A stretch of 64,000 nt of DNA from Trichomonas vaginalis G3 (taxonomy: Eukaryota > Parabasalia > Trichomonadida > Trichomonadidae). Below are positions 1 through 8,835 of this stretch, one piece after another. How positions within the stretch are numbered: the first letter of the stretch is position 1; each line of letters starts with the position of its first letter. The translations under genes and the position numbers were made by a program. Below the pieces are notes generated by a model. The model had not been told where the DNA came from and did not search any database. It saw nothing but the letters and a program-made list of their open reading frames with translations. The stretch lies in contig NC_067206.1 in the NCBI RefSeq assembly GCF_026262505.1, positions 33,805,896 through 33,869,895 of the forward strand, written 5' to 3'.

Positions 1-863
1 TATGCGGATGCTCAATGACAGGCAAATCTGTCCCACCTCTCTTTGTTCTCCCATGTATTGCAGAACTACCTAGAGAACTGAAAGTATTCCAGCGCGAAAG
101 ACATTGTTGGTTTACTTCTACGCCAAAAGGCTGGGTGAACAGAAGTGTATTCTTATTGTATTGCATTTTCTTCATCGAGTGGCTTAACTTTGAACGCCAG
201 AGAATGCCAGAAGATATACGTGACAAGCCTGCTCTCATTGTGTGTGATGGACACTCCAGCCGCGAGAATCCTCTGGCATTGTTCCTTTTGGCAAGTGCCA
301 ACATCAAATTAATTGTTCTTCCCGCACATACAACACACATTTTACAAGTATTTGATGTTGGCATTGCCAAAAGATTAAAGTCCAAATTCACGGATTATCT
401 GAGAGATTACATTAAGGCACCGAAGCAAGAGTTCAACAGCAATGCTGCAATGATGCGCTACGCCATTATCTACTCATTTATTAGCGCATGGCAAGAATCA
501 GTATCATTAAGAACGGTTCAAAATGCTGCTGCCGCCTGCGGTCTTTGCCCTTGTTCTGTAGAAGCTCTCAAACATAATAAGTATGTTCGTGAATTGACTC
601 CTGCAGAAAAAGAATTGCAAGAGAAAAGAAATTACCGTAATCGAAATCGTTTTAACATCAATGGTGAAGAATTGACGACGATGGACATGATTTGCGCAAT
701 TTCTGACAATATTAAGAAGAATCCTGCAAATCACAGATTTTGCAGGAAGCCAGAACAAGACACCAAGGAACGTTTCTACTTTTGGATTACAAACTATCTT
801 GATCCCAGCACTGAGTTGTTGACAAAACTCCCTAATATGCCAGGTTATAGTCCAAATGATTAG
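1..863 (+). CDS. transposase, DDE superfamily (partial, C-terminal part)
   Basis: The frame is already open at the window edge and ends at a TAG at 861-863. It covers roughly residues 233-519 of the complete copy at 5462-7021. It contains the second catalytic aspartate (VCDGHSS) and the third (LPAHTTHILQVFD). No lesion is visible here, unlike copy B. Whether the missing N-terminal part is intact cannot be seen. The Met at position 15 is internal and not a start codon. Confidence 0.8.
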   Translation, partial: CGCSMTGKSVPPLFVLPCIAELPRELKVFQRERHCWFTSTPKGWVNRSVFLLYCIFFIEWLNFERQRMPEDIRDKPALIVCDGHSSRENPLALFLLASANIKLIVLPAHTTHILQVFDVGIAKRLKSKFTDYLRDYIKAPKQEFNSNAAMMRYAIIYSFISAWQESVSLRTVQNAAAACGLCPCSVEALKHNKYVRELTPAEKELQEKRNYRNRNRFNINGEELTTMDMICAISDNIKKNPANHRFCRKPEQDTKERFYFWITNYLDPSTELLTKLPNMPGYSPND

Positions 864-984
864 GAAAATTTTCCAATTTTCCAACAAAAATTTTCCAATT
901 CTCCACCAAAAATTTTTTAATAAAATATTATTTTACGGCATTGCCCGTCACTTTTTTCGGTACAAGGCTAATATCACGGTATAA
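1..984 (+). mobile_element. pogo-like DNA transposon, copy A, 5' part outside window
   Basis: This is the 3' half of a DNA transposon that starts before the window. It holds the end of a transposase frame and about 120 bp of 3' non-coding sequence. It finishes in the same imperfect inverted-repeat end (about 958-984, containing CGGTACAAGGC followed by TA) as copies B and C. The sequence appears identical to the other copies over the shared part. Confidence 0.8.
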
Positions 985-1011
985 CCCCCCTGAAAAGACT
1001 TTAAGTGTCCA

Positions 1012-1858
1012 CCAGAGAAATTATTTTTTATCATCGTAATATCGGCGTGTTGCGCCAATAAATTAAATGCTAATTTAGATTCATCTCTCAGAGATGACGA
1101 TCCATGGAATGTTTACTTCAATAGTCAATTTATAGGTGAAGAAACAAAATGCATAAACTGTAACTTATCACCAGGAAAAGGTCAATATTACTTAGACGAA
1201 TGTATAATGATAATGACAGGGTTATCAACTTCAGCTCGATTGATGACTCATTATTCCTACATAATAGGTGTTTTTTAGTCATTGCACTTCAGCAGAAGAT
1301 GGAAGTTGCGTTTACTACAATGTTGACAGAAATAGTTCAATTGTTCAACGAAAGTTCTGTTGTACGAAATGCGAAAGCTCTAAAAATGGACATTTTTCAT
1401 ATACAAAAGTTGATCCAAATAACATAAACTTTTTTATTGAAAGTTCGCTTTTTGATGTAGGAAAAGAAGATATTGGTGAAAAAGCAATACATGCAGAAAA
1501 AGATAATATCATAGTTTCATCAACAAATTTTTCATCATGCAAAGCACCAGACGTAGCCACTTGTTCCTTGGTTTCTCAATCAAATAATTACATAACAACA
1601 TTCAACTATTCAACTGTCATTAATAATAAAGCAACAGATGGTGACAGTGTGATTATAGAAATTTGGTATAACTCTTTGATTGATTCATGTAATATTATAA
1701 TAATACTAATAGACAATCAACAATTGGAATTATTTACCATCAAGCTAATTCTCTTACTGTAAAAAGTTGTTCTTTTATTAACAACACTACTCCTGAAGGT
1801 TCATGTTTGATATATAACAATGATGATCAATTAACAGTTGATAGTTGTTCATGATTAT
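1012..1858 (+). pseudogene. Pmp-like beta-helix protein fragment, unit A
   Basis: The fragment begins with leader-like codons (LFFIIVISACCAN) and continues into the family body with motifs such as DDDPWNVYFNS, CCTKCESSKNGHFSYTK and SSTNFSSCK. Compared with units B and C it has lost a 3-bp piece near 1149, about 7 bp near 1203 and one T in the run near 1270. The body is therefore split between frames. The block around 1670-1750 matches the paralogue at 29.3 kb better than units B and C. The end (VDSC then stop) is truncated. It is a host surface or secreted-protein family relic with no initiator Met. Confidence 0.75.
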
Positions 1859-1871
1859 AAAAAACATCATT

Positions 1872-2193
1872 TTAATATTGAGTTATCGGCGTGTTGCGCC
1901 AATGAATTAAATGGCAGATTAATTAAAATCATCTTTCAGAAATGACGATCCCTGGAATATTTATTTCAATAGTTAATTTATAGGTGAAGAAAGTTTCGTT
2001 GTACAAGCTATCAATGTCAGCATTACAGGCATTTTTCGTTTTCAAAAGTTGGTCTAAATATTTCTCTGATGTAGGTAGTGTAGATTTTGGAGAAGAGGAA
2101 ATAGATGATGAGAGTGATGAAATTGTTGTTTCTTCAACAAATTTCTCTTCTTGCAAAACTTTACAACAAGCTGTTAAAGTCATTTCAAGAGCC
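1872..2193 (+). pseudogene. second degenerate Pmp-like fragment, unit A
   Basis: A new copy of the leader motif (SACCANELNG) is followed by a DDPWN-like segment with frame breaks. A later piece in another frame still reads IVVSSTNFSSCK, the family's beta-helix rung motif. It runs directly into the left inverted repeat of transposon copy B. The same fragment, apparently identical, precedes copy C. Confidence 0.6.
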
Positions 2194-4057
2194 TTGTACC
2201 GATAAACTAGCCTTGTACTGCCATTTTATGGTGATGTAAAGTATTCAAAAAATTTGCAATGTAAACCATTACATGGCAGAAACTTTAAAATAAACAAAAA
2301 CATGACACTTAGTACAGGGGCTTTTTGGCTGGTGAAGTCAGATAAAACGTGGCTCAAGTGCTCGTTTAAAATTAAAAATGGAATTTCTCACAGTCGAATT
2401 TCTTGGTAGACAACAAAAGTTTATCATCAATTGTCGCGCCGAAGGTATGACATATAGTCAAACTAAGCTTGCATGGGAGGAAGAATACCCAGATCTCGGA
2501 ACTTTAACATCCAATCTCATTGCTACTGCACTTAAAAGAGCTGCATTAGGTCTATACTGGGAAAAAGGGAATCATGGCGGTGCAGATCCATACCTATGCG
2601 AGCGTGATCAGCTCACTTTAAAAGAAATTATCGAAGATTCTGCTTACAAAGGTGAAGCTCTAGAAGCAGCTGACATTATTGACGAGGCGTTCAAGTTGAA
2701 AGAGCTCAGAAGAGATTATGGTTACAGATTCCTTCTTGAGATTAATTGTCCTACTCTTGCAGAAGAAGTTATCAATACTCTTGGTGGTGATGATGTATCG
2801 AGACCTTATGTTAACCATATTTTACAGCAATTGCATTGCAAGCTTAAGGCATGCCAAGAGATTGAAGAATCAAGATACATGGCGTGTGAACCAAGAATTA
2901 TCGAAGAATTCTACGATAAACATCGTGAAACAATCGAAAGTACTCCAGAGGAGTTGATTTTTAGTATCGATGAAACATTCATAAACAAATTTAAGAAGAA
3001 GAAAGTTGCATTACCTGAGGAGATAGAGCATATGATCGCCAAAGGAATTCCAAACTTTCCGCACATTACAGCTTTATGCGGATGCTCAATGACAGGCAAA
3101 TCTGTCCCACCTCTCTTTGTTCTCCCATGTATTGCAGAACTACCTAGAGAACTGAAAGTATTCCAGCGCGAAAGACATTGTTGGTTTACTTCTACGCCAA
3201 AAGGCTGGGTGAACAGAAGTGTATTCTTATTGTATTGCATTTTCTTCATCGAGTGGCTTAACTTTGAACGCCAGAGAATGCCAGAAGATATACGTGACAA
3301 GCCTGCTCTCATTGTGTGTGATGGACACTCCAGCGCGAGAATCCTCTGGCATTGTTCCTTTTGGCAAGTGCCAACATCAAATTAATTGTTCTTCCCGCAC
3401 ATACAACACACATTTTACAAGTATTTGATGTTGGCATTGCCAAAAGATTAAAGTCCAAATTCACGGATTATCTGAGAGATTACATTAAGGCACCGAAGCA
3501 AGAGTTCAACAGCAATGCTGCAATGATGCGCTACGCCATTATCTACTCATTTATTAGCGCATGGCAAGAATCAGTATCATTAAGAACGGTTCAAAATGCT
3601 GCTGCCGCCTGCGGTCTTTGCCCTTGTTCTGTAGAAGCTCTCAAACATAATAAGTATGTTCGTGAATTGACTCCTGCAGAAAAAGAATTGCAAGAGAAAA
3701 GAAATTACCGTAATCGAAATCGTTTTAACATCAATGGTGAAGAATTGACGACGATGGACATGATTTGCGCAATTTCTGACAATATTAAGAAGAATCCTGC
3801 AAATCACAGATTTTGCAGGAAGCCAGAACAAGACACCAAGGAACGTTTCTACTTTTGGATTACAAACTATCTTGATCCCAGCACTGAGTTGTTGACAAAA
3901 CTCCCTAATATGCCAGGTTATAGTCCAAATGATTAGGAAAATTTTCCAATTTTCCAACAAAAATTTTCCAATTCTCCACCAAAAATTTTTTAATAAAATA
4001 TTATTTTACGGCATTGCCCGTCACTTTTTTCGGTACAAGGCTAATATCACGGTATAA
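2194..4057 (+). mobile_element. pogo-like DNA transposon, copy B
   Basis: A complete element of about 1.86 kb. The ends are imperfect inverted repeats of about 27 bp (2194-2220 and 4031-4057). Each contains TAGCCTTGTAC(T/C)G and an outer TT(G/A)TACCG. A TA dinucleotide borders the inner repeat on both sides, as expected for the Tc1/mariner/pogo superfamily that targets TA. Which TA is the true target duplication is uncertain because the end carries two similar sub-repeats. Confidence 0.75.
2378..3936 (+). pseudogene. transposase, frameshifted copy B
   Basis: Same protein as the intact copy C, but one C is missing near 3332 (CCAGCGCGAG instead of CCAGCCGCGAG). The first frame therefore ends at about residue 335 just after the second catalytic aspartate. 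The rest, including the third aspartate, lies in another frame from about 3352. Everything else looks identical to copies A and C, so the lesion is recent or is an assembly or read error. As written it cannot make an active enzyme. Confidence 0.85.
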
Positions 4058-4084
4058 CCCCCCTGAAAAGACTTTAAGTGTCCA

Positions 4085-4939
4085 CCAGAGAAATTATTTT
4101 TTATCATCGTAATATCGGCGTGTTGCGCCAATAAATTAAATGCTAATTTAGATTCATCTCTCAGAGATGACGATCCATGGAATGTTTACTTCAATAGTCA
4201 ATTTATAGGTGAAGAAACAAAATCATGCATAAACTGTAACTTATCACCAGGAAAAGGTCAATATTACTTAGACGAATGTACTTTTTATAATGATAATGAC
4301 AGGGTTATCAACTTCAGCTCGATTGATGACTCATTATTCCTACATAATAGGTGTTTTTTTAGTCATTGCACTTCAGCAGAAGATGGAAGTTGCGTTTACT
4401 ACAATGTTGACAGAAATAGTTCAATTGTTCAACGAAAGTTCTGTTGTACGAAATGCGAAAGCTCTAAAAATGGACATTTTTCATATACAAAAGTTGATCC
4501 AAATAACATAAACTTTTTTATTGAAAGTTCGCTTTTTGATGTAGGAAAAGAAGATATTGGTGAAAAAGCAATACATGCAGAAAAAGATAATATCATAGTT
4601 TCATCAACAAATTTTTCATCATGCAAAGCACCAGACGTAGCCACTTGTTCCTTGGTTTCTCAATCAAATAATTACATAACAACATTCAACTATTCAACTG
4701 TCATTAATAATAAAGCAACAGATGGTGACAGTGTGATTATAGAAATTTGGTATAAAGCTTTGATTGATTCATGTAATATTATAAATAATACTAATAACCA
4801 ATCAAGATTAGGAATTATTCTTCATGCATATAATTCTCTTACTGTAAAAAGTTGTTCTTTTATTAACAACACTACTCCTGAAGGTTCATGTTTGATATAT
4901 AACAATGATGATCAATTAACAGTTGATAGTTGTTCATGA
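4085..4939 (+). pseudogene. Pmp-like beta-helix protein fragment, unit B
   Basis: The body frame is open from the leader-like SACCANKLNANLDSSL through DDDPWNVYFNS, FCCTKCESSKNG, FIESSLFDVGKED and SSTNFSSCK. It then ends early at VDSCS-stop, where unit C reads VDSCYIDNSIS and continues. The 5' part is nearly identical to unit C. It has no ATG at the leader because the upstream sequence is the transposon 3' flank. This is a truncated duplicate. Confidence 0.75.
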
Positions 4940-4949
4940 TTATAAAAAC

Positions 4950-5277
4950 ATCATTTTAATATTGAGTTATCGGCGTGTTGCGCCAATGAATTAAATGGCA
5001 GATTAATTAAAATCATCTTTCAGAAATGACGATCCCTGGAATATTTATTTCAATAGTTAATTTATAGGTGAAGAAAGTTTCGTTGTACAAGCTATCAATG
5101 TCAGCATTACAGGCATTTTTCGTTTTCAAAAGTTGGTCTAAATATTTCTCTGATGTAGGTAGTGTAGATTTTGGAGAAGAGGAAATAGATGATGAGAGTG
5201 ATGAAATTGTTGTTTCTTCAACAAATTTCTCTTCTTGCAAAACTTTACAACAAGCTGTTAAAGTCATTTCAAGAGCC
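4950..5277 (+). pseudogene. second degenerate Pmp-like fragment, unit B
   Basis: Duplicate of the fragment at 1872-2193. It has a leader motif (SACCANELNG), a frame-broken DDPWN segment and an out-of-frame SSTNFSSCK rung. It abuts the left inverted repeat of transposon copy C. Confidence 0.6.
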
Positions 5278-7142
5278 TTGTACCGATAAACTAGCCTTGT
5301 ACTGCCATTTTATGGTGATGTAAAGTATTCAAAAAATTTGCAATGTAAACCATTACATGGCAGAAACTTTAAAATAAACAAAAACATGACACTTAGTACA
5401 GGGGCTTTTTGGCTGGTGAAGTCAGATAAAACGTGGCTCAAGTGCTCGTTTAAAATTAAAAATGGAATTTCTCACAGTCGAATTTCTTGGTAGACAACAA
5501 AAGTTTATCATCAATTGTCGCGCCGAAGGTATGACATATAGTCAAACTAAGCTTGCATGGGAGGAAGAATACCCAGATCTCGGAACTTTAACATCCAATC
5601 TCATTGCTACTGCACTTAAAAGAGCTGCATTAGGTCTATACTGGGAAAAAGGGAATCATGGCGGTGCAGATCCATACCTATGCGAGCGTGATCAGCTCAC
5701 TTTAAAAGAAATTATCGAAGATTCTGCTTACAAAGGTGAAGCTCTAGAAGCAGCTGACATTATTGACGAGGCGTTCAAGTTGAAAGAGCTCAGAAGAGAT
5801 TATGGTTACAGATTCCTTCTTGAGATTAATTGTCCTACTCTTGCAGAAGAAGTTATCAATACTCTTGGTGGTGATGATGTATCGAGACCTTATGTTAACC
5901 ATATTTTACAGCAATTGCATTGCAAGCTTAAGGCATGCCAAGAGATTGAAGAATCAAGATACATGGCGTGTGAACCAAGAATTATCGAAGAATTCTACGA
6001 TAAACATCGTGAAACAATCGAAAGTACTCCAGAGGAGTTGATTTTTAGTATCGATGAAACATTCATAAACAAATTTAAGAAGAAGAAAGTTGCATTACCT
6101 GAGGAGATAGAGCATATGATCGCCAAAGGAATTCCAAACTTTCCGCACATTACAGCTTTATGCGGATGCTCAATGACAGGCAAATCTGTCCCACCTCTCT
6201 TTGTTCTCCCATGTATTGCAGAACTACCTAGAGAACTGAAAGTATTCCAGCGCGAAAGACATTGTTGGTTTACTTCTACGCCAAAAGGCTGGGTGAACAG
6301 AAGTGTATTCTTATTGTATTGCATTTTCTTCATCGAGTGGCTTAACTTTGAACGCCAGAGAATGCCAGAAGATATACGTGACAAGCCTGCTCTCATTGTG
6401 TGTGATGGACACTCCAGCCGCGAGAATCCTCTGGCATTGTTCCTTTTGGCAAGTGCCAACATCAAATTAATTGTTCTTCCCGCACATACAACACACATTT
6501 TACAAGTATTTGATGTTGGCATTGCCAAAAGATTAAAGTCCAAATTCACGGATTATCTGAGAGATTACATTAAGGCACCGAAGCAAGAGTTCAACAGCAA
6601 TGCTGCAATGATGCGCTACGCCATTATCTACTCATTTATTAGCGCATGGCAAGAATCAGTATCATTAAGAACGGTTCAAAATGCTGCTGCCGCCTGCGGT
6701 CTTTGCCCTTGTTCTGTAGAAGCTCTCAAACATAATAAGTATGTTCGTGAATTGACTCCTGCAGAAAAAGAATTGCAAGAGAAAAGAAATTACCGTAATC
6801 GAAATCGTTTTAACATCAATGGTGAAGAATTGACGACGATGGACATGATTTGCGCAATTTCTGACAATATTAAGAAGAATCCTGCAAATCACAGATTTTG
6901 CAGGAAGCCAGAACAAGACACCAAGGAACGTTTCTACTTTTGGATTACAAACTATCTTGATCCCAGCACTGAGTTGTTGACAAAACTCCCTAATATGCCA
7001 GGTTATAGTCCAAATGATTAGGAAAATTTTCCAATTTTCCAACAAAAATTTTCCAATTCTCCACCAAAAATTTTTTAATAAAATATTATTTTACGGCATT
7101 GCCCGTCACTTTTTTCGGTACAAGGCTAATATCACGGTATAA
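5278..7142 (+). mobile_element. pogo-like DNA transposon, copy C, apparently intact
   Basis: The element spans imperfect terminal inverted repeats (about 5278-5304 and 7116-7142, 21 of 27 matching) and holds one uninterrupted transposase gene. It is flanked on both sides by Pmp-like gene pieces with the same leader motif in the same orientation. That arrangement would allow unequal exchange and so explain the tandem array. Confidence 0.8.
5462..7021 (+). CDS. transposase, pogo/CENP-B-like DDE superfamily endonuclease
   Basis: A 519-residue protein starting at an ATG. The N-terminal 150 residues look helical and probably bind DNA. The catalytic domain shows D198 in FSIDETFINKF, D315 in LIVCDGHSS and D351 in LPAHTTHILQVFDVG. 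That is the DD-D arrangement with 35 residues between the last two, and LPxHTTHxLQ is the typical pogo/Tigger family signature around the third acid. The family cuts and pastes DNA at TA sites in the nucleus. The frame is intact in this copy, so the element may be, or recently was, active. Recognition rests on motifs; the subfamily assignment is inference. Confidence 0.85.
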   Translation: MEFLTVEFLGRQQKFIINCRAEGMTYSQTKLAWEEEYPDLGTLTSNLIATALKRAALGLYWEKGNHGGADPYLCERDQLTLKEIIEDSAYKGEALEAADIIDEAFKLKELRRDYGYRFLLEINCPTLAEEVINTLGGDDVSRPYVNHILQQLHCKLKACQEIEESRYMACEPRIIEEFYDKHRETIESTPEELIFSIDETFINKFKKKKVALPEEIEHMIAKGIPNFPHITALCGCSMTGKSVPPLFVLPCIAELPRELKVFQRERHCWFTSTPKGWVNRSVFLLYCIFFIEWLNFERQRMPEDIRDKPALIVCDGHSSRENPLALFLLASANIKLIVLPAHTTHILQVFDVGIAKRLKSKFTDYLRDYIKAPKQEFNSNAAMMRYAIIYSFISAWQESVSLRTVQNAAAACGLCPCSVEALKHNKYVRELTPAEKELQEKRNYRNRNRFNINGEELTTMDMICAISDNIKKNPANHRFCRKPEQDTKERFYFWITNYLDPSTELLTKLPNMPGYSPND

Positions 7143-7151
7143 CCCCCCTGA

Positions 7152-8222
7152 AAAGACTTTAAGTGTCCACCAGAGAAATTATTTTTTATCATCGTAATAT
7201 CGGCGTGTTGCGCCAATAAATTAAATGCTAATTTAGATTCATCTCTCAGAGATGACGATCCATGGAATGTTTACTTCAATAGTCAATTTATAGGTGAAGA
7301 AACAAAATCATGCATAAACTGTAACTTATCACCAGGAAAAGGTCAATATTACTTAGACGAATGTACTTTTTATAATGATAATGACAGGGTTATCAACTTC
7401 AGCTCGATTGATGACTCATTATTCCTACATAATAGGTGTTTTTTTAGTCATTGCACTTCAGCAGAAGATGGAAGTTGCGTTTACTACAATGTTGACAGAA
7501 ATAGTTCAATTGTTCAACGAAAGTTCTGTTGTACGAAATGCGAAAGCTCTAAAAATGGACATTTTTCATATACAAAAGTTGATCCAAATAACATAAACTT
7601 TTTTATTGAAAGTTCGCTTTTTGATGTAGGAAAAGAAGATATTGGTGAAAAAGCAATACATGCAGAAAAAGATAATATCATAGTTTCATCAACAAATTTT
7701 TCATCATGCAAAGCACCAGACGTAGCCACTTGTTCTTTATTTTCCGAATCAAATAATTGCATAACAACATTTAATTATTCAATTGTCATTAATAATAAAG
7801 CAACAGATGGTGACAGTGTGATTATAGAAATTTGGTATAAAGCTTTGATTGATTCATGTAATATTATAAATAATACTAATAACCAATCAAGATTAGGAAT
7901 TATTCTTCATGCATATAATTCTCTTACTGTAAAAAGTTGTTCTTTTATTAACAACACTGCTGCTCAAGGTTCATGTTTGATATATAACGATAATAATGAT
8001 CAATTAACAGTTGATAGTTGTTACATTGACAATTCGATTTCATCAACATTTTATAGTAATGTAAAACCTACTAATGCAAGAGAACTATTTACTAACAAAT
8101 TGATTCATTTTTCAACTGGTAATTGCCAAGCAGAATTTGCAATTATCAATAAAAGTATTTCTAAAGTTAATAAACTTTCTCTTTTTTTACAAACTTTAGT
8201 AAACATTAAAAAATCTTCATAA
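7152..8222 (+). pseudogene. Pmp-like beta-helix protein, unit C, open but without a start codon
   Basis: One reading frame of 356 codons is open from the TGA at 7149 to the TAA at 8220. It encodes a hydrophobic leader (LFFIIVISACCAN), then DDDPWN, cysteine-rich FCCTKCESSKNG, and rungs of the Pmp type: SSTNFSSCK, DSCNIINNTN, KSCSFINNTAAQG and VDSCYIDNSIS. The C-terminus is basic and has no membrane anchor. I find no methionine anywhere in this frame. The region that should hold ATG is the 3' flank of transposon copy C. This suggests that a formerly secreted protein lost its promoter and start through the insertion or array formation. Host gene family; function unknown. Confidence 0.7.
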
Positions 8223-8835
8223 TCCGCAATTTATAATACAAATAGATTATTCATCATTTTTACCGGTGCCATTACCCCCCGAATGACATAATGTTCAATA
8301 TAATTCACATCCGTATTTGAAAAAAATTGAATTAAAGTCAGATGGGTACATATTAACTACGCCATTAATTTATTTTAACGCGAGGGGAAATAGCTTAGTT
8401 AACTGTATTCGGGAAAATGATAATAAACTAGCAACTAAATTATGATATTGTACGGTTCTGAATGAGATATAATTAATTAAGTAAAATAATATTACTTCTT
8501 ACAACCTGTGTAGTTTTCATCCGTCATTATCGGCATGTAGCGAATTAATATGCAAATAAGAATCATTACTTATAAAACTAAACAGTATCTGTATAAAATT
8601 GATATGCTTTTGAATTTAAAAATGACCTAATCTGAAGTTCAAAATTCAATGTTTGCAATTGAAAATAGGCACAACACAACCAAGTTTAATAGTGTTGTAT
8701 ACGGGGTTAATTCTTTGTATGTGTGGCTTTTCATTTCAGATAAAAATCTAATATTATATCTAGTGTTAAACAATTTACATACAAAAAAAATATCTATATC
8801 TTTATATATACAACAAAACAAAAATAATAACAGCT
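8223..8835. other. gene-free stretch with family debris
   Basis: No gene is seen. About 8328-8348 matches the end of the small TTAA-flanked repeat found at 25.9 and 46.9 kb (ATTGAATTAAAGTCAGATGG). Around 8529-8562 a degenerate Pmp leader (SACSELICK then stop) can be read on the plus strand. Confidence 0.5.

Larger units (their letters stand above)
1..7142 (+). repeat. tandem array of transposon plus Pmp-fragment units
   Basis: The same order recurs: transposon end, Pmp-like fragment with leader, second degenerate Pmp fragment, transposon. The period is 3073 bp between the ends of copies A and B, and 3084-3085 bp between B and C. Transposase sequences appear identical apart from one missing base in copy B. 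The Pmp parts differ by small indels and one replaced block, so the units are very young duplicates. The array continues to the left of the window. Confidence 0.85.
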
